DNA from: Sphingobacterium sp. GVS05A
GTDB taxonomy: Bacteria; Bacteroidota; Bacteroidia; Sphingobacteriales; Sphingobacteriaceae
Direction: 5' to 3'
Length of the DNA stretch: 64,000 nucleotides
NCBI RefSeq assembly: GCF_019969845.1
Contig: NZ_JAHXYR010000007.1
Span: forward strand, 248,001-312,000
Shown: one piece after another, positions 32,548 through 41,291 of the stretch
Position numbering within the stretch: the first letter of the stretch is position 1
Layout of the letters: each line of letters begins with the position of its first letter
Made by a program: the position numbers and the translations under genes
The notes under the pieces: generated by a model
The model's input: the letters and a program-made list of their open reading frames with translations, nothing else
What the model was told of the DNA's origin: nothing
The model's database searches: none

Positions 32548-33528
32548 TTAAAAATTATAGGGTCCGTGTTTATGTTGTTCTAAACTAATATTATCTGCGT
32601 ATGGGGGATAGGGACTATCCTTTGGTTTTTTTGCCAAATTTGGATAATCGAGCTCCTTGTTTGCTTTTTTAGGTCGGTCAAAAGAATTGATATAGGCAGC
32701 GACATCATAAGCTTCATCGTCGCTAAGTTGAGGTGCGTCGTAACTTGCTCCTAGGGGCATATTTGCTTTGATAAAGCGTGTTGCGGTAAGCAATCGTGCC
32801 ATACCAGCTCCATCGTTATAGCTGTCTTTTCCCCAAAGTGGCGGATATAAATATCCCTTGCCAGTAGGTTGTGCGATGCCTTGTCCATCTTTTCCATGAC
32901 AGCTCATGCATTTGCCCTCAAATACCAGCTGACCGTGTTTTAAATCTGCGGCACGGTTTGGAATGTCCATTTTGACAAAACCCTGTCCAGCTAATCTTCC
33001 TTTATTGACAGTATTGATACTGATATTTTTTATATAGGTAACAATAGCACGCATTTCTTTACTGTTTTCTGGAATAGCACGACCGTTCATACTTCTTTCA
33101 AAACAGCCATTAATGCGTTCCTCCAGAGATTCTACTTTGTTTTCCCGTCCAATGTAAACTGGGAAAACATTTGTGAGACCAATATAAGGAGCCGCGAATG
33201 CCTTGGTCCCACCGTTGAGATGACAACTACTGCAAGCCAATTTATTTCCGATTTTTATGTCACCGTCGTAAAAGTAGTCGTAAGTGTTTTTGATCAGTTT
33301 CTCACCATAACTAGCCATTTCCCCTTCCGGATTGTCTTTGAAAGAAACAGCTTTGAATTGTGATACATGTGTGATCAATGAATCATTAGCGAGAGCAAGT
33401 GAATCCATTGACCTGTCATTATATGCATGTTTAAGCGGAAACACACACAACGTTGTACAGGTAATAAACAGTGCGACAATGATCCAACTGAGCGCTTTTA
33501 GGTAATTTGTTAGTTTTTTGTGTTCCAT
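32548..33528 (-). CDS. Diheme c-type cytochrome, TsdA-like (thiosulfate dehydrogenase type)
   Basis: From the ATG at 33528 (MEHKKLTNYLKAL) the protein has 326 residues with an N-terminal membrane anchor or signal. Heme motifs are CSSCH (Cys99, Cys102, His103) and CMSCH (Cys207, Cys210, His211). The segment between them, ERINGCFERSMNGRAIP with Cys142, resembles TsdA, where a Cys is an unusual axial ligand of the first heme. TsdA links two thiosulfates into tetrathionate or works in reverse. Neighbours are DsrE and a binding protein downstream and a LysR regulator upstream. General cytochrome c activity is the conservative alternative. A start at 33549 is also possible. Confidence 0.75.
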   Translation of the reverse strand: MEHKKLTNYLKALSWIIVALFITCTTLCVFPLKHAYNDRSMDSLALANDSLITHVSQFKAVSFKDNPEGEMASYGEKLIKNTYDYFYDGDIKIGNKLACSSCHLNGGTKAFAAPYIGLTNVFPVYIGRENKVESLEERINGCFERSMNGRAIPENSKEMRAIVTYIKNISINTVNKGRLAGQGFVKMDIPNRAADLKHGQLVFEGKCMSCHGKDGQGIAQPTGKGYLYPPLWGKDSYNDGAGMARLLTATRFIKANMPLGASYDAPQLSDDEAYDVAAYINSFDRPKKANKELDYPNLAKKPKDSPYPPYADNISLEQHKHGPYNF

Positions 33529-33608
33529 GCCTCTAATTCGTTTGTACAAATCTACCAGCCTATCGACAAGGATTAAAACGATGTTTCTTTATGAGACATA
33601 ACCAAATG

Positions 33609-34511
33609 TTATATCTTGAAATTTTGTCTCAGACAGAACTGCAGGAATTGGTTGGGAGTACCGGCAAGGCCACCATATAGATGTGTGAAATAGAAATAAC
33701 GTTCGATAGACAAATGAGGAATATCGACGATGGTCAATTGGTTATTTAATACCTCCCGCTGAACGGTATGAATAGAAAGAAAGGCAAAACTATGACGGCG
33801 GGCCAGATATCCTTTGATACTTTCTGTTGATGGGAGTATCATTTCGATCTGGATTTCAGCAAGACTGATCCGTTGTTCTTTTAATGCATTCTCAATAATG
33901 GTACGGGTACCCGAACCCTGTTCGCGAAGAACAAGGGGTAAACGTGTTATATCTGAGAGAATGGGATTTTTTAATTGTTTTAATAGCGGGTTTTCGCTAT
34001 TGGTGACTAATACGAGCTCATCTTTCATGAAAGGGATATACTTTAATGCCCTATTGTCGGTTGATCCCTCTGTGATTCCGAGGTCTAACGTTTTGTCAAT
34101 AAGCTGTTCTTCGATGCTTCGACTATTGGATTGAAAAGATTGGATACGGTTGTTTGGATATTGGGAGAGAAAATCTGCCAGTAACGTTGGAAGTACATAT
34201 TGAGAGATTGTCGTACTGGCCCCTAATACAAGATTCCCTTTACGTCCTGTTTGTAGTTCTTGTATCTCCTGTCCTGCCTGATTGTAGAGATTGATAATCT
34301 GTTGGGCATATTTATAGAGAATTTGCCCCGATTCAGTCAGGTCAAGGTTATTCCCTTTCCGCTCAAAAAGAGGGACGCCGAGTTTTTTTTCCAGTTCCTG
34401 AATGTTTTTGCTGACTGCAGGTTGTGAGATGAAAAGTGCCGAAGCTGTCTTGGTGAAATTAAGATGCTGAGCTGCAGTATAAAAAACGATGAGACGAAAA
34501 TCAAAATCCAT
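33609..34511 (-). CDS. LysR family transcriptional regulator
   Basis: The 300-residue protein has a winged helix-turn-helix at 3-62 (FTKTASALFISQPAVSKNIQ) and a CysB/CysL-like co-inducer domain (NLVLGASTTISQYVLPTLLA, LREQGSGTRTIIE). LysR proteins of this CysL type often respond to sulfur or nitrogen compounds. It is co-directional and 80 bases upstream of the TsdA-DsrE-binding-protein cluster, so it likely controls that cluster and itself. A terminator separates it from the dipeptidase gene upstream. Confidence 0.88.
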   Translation of the reverse strand: MDFDFRLIVFYTAAQHLNFTKTASALFISQPAVSKNIQELEKKLGVPLFERKGNNLDLTESGQILYKYAQQIINLYNQAGQEIQELQTGRKGNLVLGASTTISQYVLPTLLADFLSQYPNNRIQSFQSNSRSIEEQLIDKTLDLGITEGSTDNRALKYIPFMKDELVLVTNSENPLLKQLKNPILSDITRLPLVLREQGSGTRTIIENALKEQRISLAEIQIEMILPSTESIKGYLARRHSFAFLSIHTVQREVLNNQLTIVDIPHLSIERYFYFTHLYGGLAGTPNQFLQFCLRQNFKI

Positions 34512-34516
34512 AAAAC

Positions 34517-34557
34517 GATAAAGGGTTATTTCTAAAATTTAAAAATAACCCTTTATC
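34517..34557. terminator. Intrinsic terminator between dipeptidase and LysR genes
   Basis: A perfect 15-bp stem (GATAAAGGGTTATTT and complement) with an 11-base loop, 16 bases past the dipeptidase stop and directly before the LysR start. Confidence 0.8.
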
Positions 34558-34572
34558 TAATGAAAAACTAAA

Positions 34573-35943
34573 TTATTTGCTTAGTTCTGCGTAATATTTA
34601 TGAAATAAAGGAATTGTAGAGATACCCATTAGATAATTCTCGATTCCATATTTCTCATTTGGTGAATGCAGGTTATCACTGTCAAGACCAAATCCAAGAA
34701 GCACCGTTTTTAGCCCTAGGACGTCTTCAAATAAAGCAACAATTGGAATAGATCCACCACCACGGGTAGGGATTGGTTTTACGCCAAATGTTTCATGCAA
34801 TGCTTTTTCAGCAGCTTTATAGGCAACACTGTCTGTTGGAGTGACCACTGGTTCACCACCGTGATGCGGTTTTACCTCTACTTTAACGTAATCTGGTGCA
34901 ATACCCTCAAAATGTTTTTTGAATAGTTCCGTAATGCGTTCAGAATTTTGGTTTGGAACAAGGCGCATCGAGATTTTTGCATTTGCTTTGGAAGGTAACA
35001 CAGTTTTTGCACCTTCACCGATATATCCACCCCAGATACCATTGACCTCCAAAGTAGGACGGATTCCTGTGCGCTCTAAAGTTGTATACCCCTTCTCTCC
35101 CCAGATATTCTGAATACCCAAATCTGATTTGTATTCTTCGATATCAAATGGAGCTTCATTCAATGCTTTGCGTTCTTCAGCCGTTAATTCAACGACATCG
35201 TCGTAAAATCCAGGGATTGCAATATGGTTGTTTTCATCATGCAGAGAAGCAATGAGTTTTGCGAGAATTGTAGCTGGGTTCGCAACGGCACCACCATATA
35301 CACCAGAATGTAAATCACGATTTGGTCCAGTGACTTCAACTTCGACATAAGAAAGTCCACGGAGACCTGTCTCCAAAGAAGGTTGCGCCATGCTGATCAT
35401 AGACGTATCCGAAATCACGATTACATCCGCTTTAAGTCTTTCGGTATTTTCTTTTACAAATGTACCTAGGTTAACAGAACCAACTTCCTCTTCACCTTCG
35501 ATCATAAATTTGATGTTACATGCCAAAGCATTGTTTTGCATCATATATTCGAAAGCTTTCACATGCATATAAAACTGTCCCTTGTCATCTGCCGAACCAC
35601 GAGCATATATTTTGCCATCGCGGATAGTCGGTTCAAAAGGAGGGGTATCCCACAACTCATATGGATCTGCTGGCTGTACATCGTAGTGACCGTAAGTCAG
35701 TACAGTTGGCAATGAAGGATCAATAATTTTTTCGCCATAAACGATTGGATTACCAGCAGTGGCACAGACTTCTACGTTGTCGGCACCTGCTTCACGCAAC
35801 TTTTGAGCAACAAATTCAGCAGTCTTCTGTACGTCGTCCTTAAATTTAGGATCGGCACTGACGGAAGGTAAACGCAATAAATCAAACAACTCATCTAAAA
35901 AACGTTGCTTGTTTGCTTCTACATATTCTTTAATGTTTTGCAT
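34573..35943 (-). CDS. M20 family dipeptidase
   Basis: The ATG at 35943 (MQNIKEYVEANKQRFLDEL) is chosen because it follows a well-placed promoter; a longer frame to 35973 is not likely. The 456-residue protein has metal-binding motifs GHYDVQPAD, RGSADDKGQ, EGEEEVGS and ISDTS, and an HSGVYGG dimerisation-domain motif. Such enzymes (PepV/CNDP-like) hydrolyse dipeptides or related amides with two zinc or manganese ions in the cytoplasm. It is a single-gene unit with its own promoter and terminator. Confidence 0.92.
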   Translation of the reverse strand: MQNIKEYVEANKQRFLDELFDLLRLPSVSADPKFKDDVQKTAEFVAQKLREAGADNVEVCATAGNPIVYGEKIIDPSLPTVLTYGHYDVQPADPYELWDTPPFEPTIRDGKIYARGSADDKGQFYMHVKAFEYMMQNNALACNIKFMIEGEEEVGSVNLGTFVKENTERLKADVIVISDTSMISMAQPSLETGLRGLSYVEVEVTGPNRDLHSGVYGGAVANPATILAKLIASLHDENNHIAIPGFYDDVVELTAEERKALNEAPFDIEEYKSDLGIQNIWGEKGYTTLERTGIRPTLEVNGIWGGYIGEGAKTVLPSKANAKISMRLVPNQNSERITELFKKHFEGIAPDYVKVEVKPHHGGEPVVTPTDSVAYKAAEKALHETFGVKPIPTRGGGSIPIVALFEDVLGLKTVLLGFGLDSDNLHSPNEKYGIENYLMGISTIPLFHKYYAELSK

Positions 35944-35960
35944 ATTGTTTGTATTTGAAA

Positions 35961-35992
35961 CAAATCTACACAAATAGACACATTTAACTCAA
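35961..35992 (-). promoter_or_regulatory. Promoter of the M20 dipeptidase gene
   Basis: TAGATTTG (35961-35968) matches TAnnTTTG and TTG (35990-35992) lies 21 bases upstream. The leader would be about 12 bases. Confidence 0.6.
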
Positions 35993-36050
35993 TTTGTTGT
36001 AACCTTTTCGGAAGAGATAGTGACTAATGTTAAAACTGAATCAAATCATT

Positions 36051-36365
36051 ATGGAAAAACAGACAATGGCAGCAGTTATGGCTGTAGGATTATTCACCTG
36101 TATCACACTTTGTGTTTATTTTGTCATGCGTTATCGCAGTACCGCAATCAATATCCCGGGAGAGGAAAGAAGAAGACAGCCTGCTGACTGGCAAAAACCG
36201 GGAATTCTGGTATTAGGAATAGGTATTGGGTTGTTTATCGTGGGCGTAATACAAAACTATGTGAGTGCCGGTTTGCCTGATTCACTCGCAGTCGCAATCT
36301 TAATTATAGCCGCCGGTGTTGCAATGATTGTAGCGAATAAACTGGATAAAAAACGCGATATTTAG
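36051..36365 (+). CDS. Small membrane protein, possibly DUF6249-like
   Basis: From the ATG at 36051 (MEKQTMAAVMAVGLF) the protein has 104 residues. A first membrane segment is at about 6-25, a basic loop (RYRSTAINIPGEERRRQPADW) separates it from a second segment (GILVLGIGIGLFIVGV) and a third (LAVAILIIAAGVAMIVA), and it ends DKKRDI. It lies 7 bases before the ECF sigma factor gene. Similar small membrane proteins precede sigma genes in Bacteroidota and may take part in the regulation. An upstream ATG at 36027 is less likely. Confidence 0.7.
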   Translation: MEKQTMAAVMAVGLFTCITLCVYFVMRYRSTAINIPGEERRRQPADWQKPGILVLGIGIGLFIVGVIQNYVSAGLPDSLAVAILIIAAGVAMIVANKLDKKRDI

Positions 36366-36372
36366 CCATTCA

Positions 36373-36924
36373 ATGGATGAAATCTATATTAGAAAAGTAC
36401 TGTCCGGTGATGTAGAATCATACCGGTATTTTATAAAAACGTATCAGGATATGGCTTTTTCTGTTGCACTTTCCATTGTCAAGCAGGAACATCTGGCTGA
36501 GGATGTTGTTCAAGATGCTTTTATTAAATGCTATCAGTCCTTATCCTCATTTAAAGGTAAATCAAAATTTAGCACCTGGTTTTATCGTATTGTTGTTCAT
36601 ATTGCTTTTAATAGCATACGGTATAAGAAATTGACGCTGATTGACTTTGATCTTACAGACCATGACCAGGCTTATGATGAGTCTATACTTGATGAAATTA
36701 TCGGCAATGAGCGAAGAGAAATGATTAATGATGCCCTTGCTATTTTGTCTCCCAAAGAATCTGTCGCCTTACGTCTATTCTACCTGGAGGAACAATCAAT
36801 GGAAGAAATCCAGGAAATAATGGGCTGGACACTCGCTAATACGAAAGTCATTCTGCATCGGGCACGAAAAAATATGCAACAGGTATTGAATCAATTGATT
36901 AAAAAATCTGAATATCATGGATAA
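36373..36924 (+). CDS. ECF RNA polymerase sigma factor
   Basis: The 183-residue protein has region 2 (HLAEDVVQDAFIKCYQSLSSF) and STWFYRIVVHIAFNSIR, followed by region 4 (SPKESVALRLFYLEEQSMEE and a following helix with LANTKVILHRARKNMQ). It directs RNA polymerase to a small set of promoters, probably envelope-stress or surface genes. It sits between a small membrane protein and an overlapping membrane protein that could be its anti-sigma factor. The two outer-membrane cassettes downstream may be targets, which is inference. Confidence 0.9.
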   Translation: MDEIYIRKVLSGDVESYRYFIKTYQDMAFSVALSIVKQEHLAEDVVQDAFIKCYQSLSSFKGKSKFSTWFYRIVVHIAFNSIRYKKLTLIDFDLTDHDQAYDESILDEIIGNERREMINDALAILSPKESVALRLFYLEEQSMEEIQEIMGWTLANTKVILHRARKNMQQVLNQLIKKSEYHG

Positions 36925-37267
36925 CGAACACAAGAAAATAAAACAGGTCATGCAAATGAGTAAAGTAAGCATGCCCTTTGATGACTTCGAACAACGTATT
37001 ATGGGCCAGATTGCAGATTTAGAAAATGCAAAATCTAAAGCTCTTTCAGATAGAAAATATGCCATTATATTTTTTCTTTTGGGATCAATCTGTGGTATTT
37101 TACTGAATAACTATTGGATGAATCGACTAGAGGCGATGGAAATGATGGCCACATACCGGAATTATATAATGATACTCTCCCAAATTGTTTTTGTGGTATT
37201 AATCTGCTCTTTCTGTCATCAATTATGGAAATTGATCAAGATACAACGCGATAAGAGCTATCAATAA
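36917..37267 (+). CDS. Membrane protein, probable anti-sigma factor
   Basis: The 116-residue protein overlaps the sigma gene by 8 bases, which favours coupled translation and a direct partner role. Its N-terminal 45 residues are cytoplasmic and include KKIKQVMQMSKVSMPFDDF, a short region like those that bind sigma factors. Two hydrophobic segments follow (AIIFFLLGSICGILLNNY and YIMILSQIVFVVLICSF). No zinc-binding HxxxCxxC motif is present. The anti-sigma role rests on position and topology. Confidence 0.65.
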   Translation: MDNEHKKIKQVMQMSKVSMPFDDFEQRIMGQIADLENAKSKALSDRKYAIIFFLLGSICGILLNNYWMNRLEAMEMMATYRNYIMILSQIVFVVLICSFCHQLWKLIKIQRDKSYQ

Positions 37268-37444
37268 TTCCGAATCTTTTATGGAATTTATCTGATCGCT
37301 ATATCCTGATTATATAGCCTTTTTATTTCGTCTCAATTAGCCGTAGACCGTTTAAATACTTTTTGAGAAATAAAATTAAATTTACTGTAACAAAACATTG
37401 GTTTTATATACTAATGTTATATTGATATACTATCCAACAATTTT

Positions 37445-40189
37445 ATGAAAAGAGTTTTGCAAATTCTCTTATTTTTCGTTTTCGGTGTTCATGGAATAGC
37501 GCTAGGGCAGTCCAAAATTGCCGGAAAAATAAGTGATGTAAAAGAACAGATTAAACTATCTGATGCAACAGTCATGTTGCTAACCGCTAAAGATTCCATA
37601 TTGACAGGTTTTACGAGATCGGATGAAAATGGACTTTTTTCTTTATCAAAGCCAGATACAGGATCCTATCTATTAATCGTAAGTTATCCCAAATACGGCG
37701 ATTATTATACAGAGATTTCTAAAGACAGGGATTATTCCAAGTTAGCTGTTGGACTGACCAAAACGGCCACTTTATTGGAGGAAGTTATTGTTACTGGTCG
37801 AATTCCCATTACTATAAAAGGGGATACCACAGAGTATGACGCTGGTAGTTTTAAAGTAGAGAAAAATGCGAAGGTTGAAGATTTGTTGAAAGTCTTGCCG
37901 GGTATTACTGTCGATGCATCCGGAAAAATTACCGCACAAGGTAAAACTGTCAAGAAGGTACTTGTGGATGGCGAGGAGTTTTTTGGTGATGATCCGACAT
38001 TGGTGACCCGCAATATTCGATCGGATATGGTTGATAAGGTACAGGTGTATGAAAAAAAATCCGAGCAGGCAGAACGAACAGGTGTAGATGACGGTCAACG
38101 CGAACAGACTATTAATGTCAAACTTAAAGATGGTTCCAAAAATGGCATGTTCGGAAAAGCCTTGCTGGGTGGCGGTACCAGTGACTATTATATGGGGCAG
38201 TTGATGTTAAACAAATTCAAAGGATCTCAAAAGATCTCCGTTTATGGTCTTTTTGGAAATAATGGGACAACTAGTATGAATTGGCAGGATGCACAGAAAT
38301 ATGGTGGTGATTCGGGTGTTTCATATGGGGATGACGGATCCATGTCCTGGACCAATTTTACGGATCCTTTTTCCGGACAAGGTGTTATCGGAATACCACG
38401 TGCGATCAATTCGGGTGTCAATTTTTCGGATAAATTCAATAAGGATAAACATAATGTCAATATCAACTATAAATACGGAAGATTAAGCAGTGATGGAGAT
38501 GATGAGACAATCAGTACTGGCCTGATCAATAATAAATCGACTAAATCTGTAGATACAGAGAATGATCAGCATCGCGCCAATTTAAAATATGATCTGAATT
38601 TTGATTCATTAAATACGTTGACCATCCGGGGCGGAGCTTCCCGCAAAAATCTTTGGTCGGATAACAAACGTGAAGGCTATCAGTTTACACAGAATATGGA
38701 TACAACTGTAGCTGAAAAAACTCATGAGACCATCAAGAACACTATCAACGAGTTGAATTTTAGTACTTATTTTACACATAAATTTAAGAAAAAGGGACGT
38801 TCATTTACATTTGATGGTCAATTCAGACGAAGTGAGATGATAGGAGATGGTTATCTATTCTCAACTGTTGAAAATAGTTTGACTAAGAAGGATACCGAAG
38901 GTTATACACCAGTAGACTCTACAGATCAACGCAAAGAACGCAATAATGAAAATGACGTGTTAGGCGCTTCGCTGTCGTATACAGAGCCGTTGTCAAAAGT
39001 TTGGAATCTTGTTGTCGGAACGGGCATAGAAAGTAGTAACAACTCCTCCCGTGTTGAGTCATTCAATAAAGATGCTGAAGGGAAATATAATGACCTGGAC
39101 ACTCGTTTCAGTAACAATTACGATTTTGATAGACGGAGCAGCAGGTATAAATTAGCCATCGTGCATACGACGGACAAGTTTAAGTTTACCGTTGCCAATA
39201 ATTTTAATAACGATAAACTGGAGCAATATAACAACAATAGTAAGCAAGGCTTGTCCAGAAGTTATTTTACGTATAATCCCAATGTAAGTGCGGGATATTC
39301 TTTTACAAAAACCAAGGGGTTATGGTTGAATTACACAGGAAAGAATCAGCTGCCTTCCATGACTCAGATTCAGCCTATTCTGGATAACTCGGATCAGATC
39401 AACCGTTACTTGGGAAATGAAAATTTAAAACCTTCTTTTAGAAACTCTTTAAATATCAATTATAACTCCTTTCGTATTCTGACTGGAAGCTATGTCTATG
39501 CGGGCGGGAATATCACTTTGGATAAAAATCCAATCACGCAAAATATAGATACTGTAAAAGGACTCAATATATATACCTGGAATAATGTAAAGGGTAAAAC
39601 AAATACCTCTGTGAACATTTGGTCTGGCTATCATTTTAAATTGAGCAAAAAATTAGGCTTGTCCAATTCGCCACAGTTCTATCTGAATATGAGCGACAAT
39701 TATAATCTATTCAATCAGCAATTAAACAAAGTCAATACAACGAATTTTAATTTTACATACAATTTTAAAAGAGATACAAAGACTGGATTGAATTTCGATT
39801 TGAACTTTAGTCCGCAATATCGGTTAATGAAATCCAGCTTGGAACGTAACACAAATAGTAACGGCTTTGTATTTGGATCGAATGGTAGTGTAGAATATTT
39901 TATTGGCAAAACCTTTAAAGTATATACAAACTATAGCTATACCTACGAAGCAGCGACCAAGGCTTTTGATCAAAAATTTGAACAATTTTTGTTACACCCT
40001 GGGGTAAGTAAAAAATTCTTGAAGAATGAATCGCTCATGTTGGATTTTATGATCAATGATGTGCTTGACCAAAATAAAGGTTTCAGTCGTTCGGCATCAA
40101 CATCAATTTTTACACAACGTCGATATGATACGATCCGTAGATACTATATACTCAAGCTATCCTGGGACTTCACAAAAATGTTTCTATAA
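37445..40189 (+). CDS. Outer-membrane beta-barrel protein, TonB-receptor-like (cassette 1)
   Basis: The 914-residue protein has a signal peptide, a carboxypeptidase-regulatory-like domain (about 24-110), a plug region (ITIKGDTTEYDAGSFKVEKN, VEDLLKVLPGITVD) and a long barrel ending with alternating residues in YILKLSWDFTKMFL. This is the OMP_b-brl_3 layout. It probably sits in the outer membrane as a transporter or surface receptor. It is followed 16 bases later by a GLPGLI gene, and a second cassette of the same pair follows. The plug is nearly identical in the two paralogs while the barrels differ. The ligand is unknown. Confidence 0.85.
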   Translation: MKRVLQILLFFVFGVHGIALGQSKIAGKISDVKEQIKLSDATVMLLTAKDSILTGFTRSDENGLFSLSKPDTGSYLLIVSYPKYGDYYTEISKDRDYSKLAVGLTKTATLLEEVIVTGRIPITIKGDTTEYDAGSFKVEKNAKVEDLLKVLPGITVDASGKITAQGKTVKKVLVDGEEFFGDDPTLVTRNIRSDMVDKVQVYEKKSEQAERTGVDDGQREQTINVKLKDGSKNGMFGKALLGGGTSDYYMGQLMLNKFKGSQKISVYGLFGNNGTTSMNWQDAQKYGGDSGVSYGDDGSMSWTNFTDPFSGQGVIGIPRAINSGVNFSDKFNKDKHNVNINYKYGRLSSDGDDETISTGLINNKSTKSVDTENDQHRANLKYDLNFDSLNTLTIRGGASRKNLWSDNKREGYQFTQNMDTTVAEKTHETIKNTINELNFSTYFTHKFKKKGRSFTFDGQFRRSEMIGDGYLFSTVENSLTKKDTEGYTPVDSTDQRKERNNENDVLGASLSYTEPLSKVWNLVVGTGIESSNNSSRVESFNKDAEGKYNDLDTRFSNNYDFDRRSSRYKLAIVHTTDKFKFTVANNFNNDKLEQYNNNSKQGLSRSYFTYNPNVSAGYSFTKTKGLWLNYTGKNQLPSMTQIQPILDNSDQINRYLGNENLKPSFRNSLNINYNSFRILTGSYVYAGGNITLDKNPITQNIDTVKGLNIYTWNNVKGKTNTSVNIWSGYHFKLSKKLGLSNSPQFYLNMSDNYNLFNQQLNKVNTTNFNFTYNFKRDTKTGLNFDLNFSPQYRLMKSSLERNTNSNGFVFGSNGSVEYFIGKTFKVYTNYSYTYEAATKAFDQKFEQFLLHPGVSKKFLKNESLMLDFMINDVLDQNKGFSRSASTSIFTQRRYDTIRRYYILKLSWDFTKMFL

Positions 40190-40205
40190 ATTTAAGTTAA
40201 TAACC

Positions 40206-40994
40206 ATGTTAAAATATATCTTTTTTCTCTTTTTGTGTTGTACAATGTTAAGCGTTAAGGCACAATACACGCTATTCGGAAGGTCTGGGAGTATTTCCTA
40301 TGATAAAACCATGTACATGAAGAATATTGTGGGTAAGAAATTCTTGGCCAAGGCTGATGATAAGTCAAAAATATTTTTTGAACAGGTATTGCCCAAGTTA
40401 CCCGAAAATGTAGTGTTGAAAAAGACATTAAAATTTAATGCCAATGAAACCCTGTTTGAACCTGTCAAAGATGATAATCTGGATCAGATGGTCAAGCAAT
40501 ACATTATGATGTTTGCATTGGACTTTGAAGCGATTACCCAGTCCAATTTGACGACCCGCTCTTTTCTAAGGTATAATGATATCGTTGGTGAAAAGATTAT
40601 TGTGGAGGATACCATGAAACGTATCAAATGGAAAGTTACTGATGAATATCGTGAAATTGCAGGTTACAGTTGCCGGAGAGCCAATGGTCTTACAGCTGAT
40701 TCGATTTATGTGATCGGGTATTATTGTAATGAGATTCCGATCAGTGGTGGACCTGAGTCTATCAACGGGCTTCCCGGGATGATCCTTGGATTGGTGGTGC
40801 CCAGCCAGCATGTTTCCTATTTTGCCACTAAAGTCGAATTAAGCAATGATGTGATCATGGATAAAAAGAGATTCGAAAAAAGCAAAGTGAAACGGATGAC
40901 CAGAAAGACAATGACGGAGCAGATTTCGGGCGTATTGTCACAGCACATGAATAAGGAAACGGTTCAATTTATTATGGAGCTAGGCAATTTGTAG
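40206..40994 (+). CDS. GLPGLI family protein (cassette 1)
   Basis: From the ATG at 40206 (MLKYIFFLFLCCTMLSVKAQ) the protein has 262 residues with a signal peptide. The diagnostic INGLPGMILGL segment with a preceding SGGP defines the GLPGLI family (TIGR01200), often encoded beside TonB-like receptors in Bacteroidota. An upstream in-frame extension into the barrel gene is not credible. The function is uncertain; the pairing suggests a periplasmic or outer-membrane partner of the barrel protein. Confidence 0.9.
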   Translation: MLKYIFFLFLCCTMLSVKAQYTLFGRSGSISYDKTMYMKNIVGKKFLAKADDKSKIFFEQVLPKLPENVVLKKTLKFNANETLFEPVKDDNLDQMVKQYIMMFALDFEAITQSNLTTRSFLRYNDIVGEKIIVEDTMKRIKWKVTDEYREIAGYSCRRANGLTADSIYVIGYYCNEIPISGGPESINGLPGMILGLVVPSQHVSYFATKVELSNDVIMDKKRFEKSKVKRMTRKTMTEQISGVLSQHMNKETVQFIMELGNL

Positions 40995-41045
40995 GAAGAT
41001 CAGCTTATTCAATAAACGATGTGATTTGATGACACTAGTTGTTCT

Positions 41046-41085
41046 GATCAACAAAGGGCTATCCATGGATAGCCCTTTGTTGATC
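41046..41085. terminator. Perfect 40-base palindrome between the two outer-membrane cassettes
   Basis: The sequence reads identically on both strands and is centred on CCATGG, with GATCAACAAAGGGCTATC on each side. It lies about 50 bases after the first GLPGLI gene stop and has no T run after it. It could end cassette 1 as a stable hairpin, but a binding site for a dimeric protein is also possible. Confidence 0.6.
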
Positions 41086-41240
41086 GTGGCAAAAGAAAAC
41101 CAATGTTAATAATGATGATCTTATGTAAAATTTTGTTGATATCATCTGACTTATATTGACTTGCCTATAGTTTGTTGGTGATTTTTTCATTACATGGTTA
41201 TTTTTTTTTATGATGGAGTAAAAAATATCCAGTAAAATAG

Positions 41241-41248
41241 TAGTTTTG
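41241..41248 (+). promoter_or_regulatory. -7 promoter box for cassette 2
   Basis: TAGTTTTG fits TAnnTTTG exactly and would start transcription about 40 bases before the ATG at 41292. No clear -33 TTTG is seen. Confidence 0.4.
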
Positions 41249-41291
41249 CCTGTTATTGCAATTTGTCACTAAATACCATTTAATAAATTTT

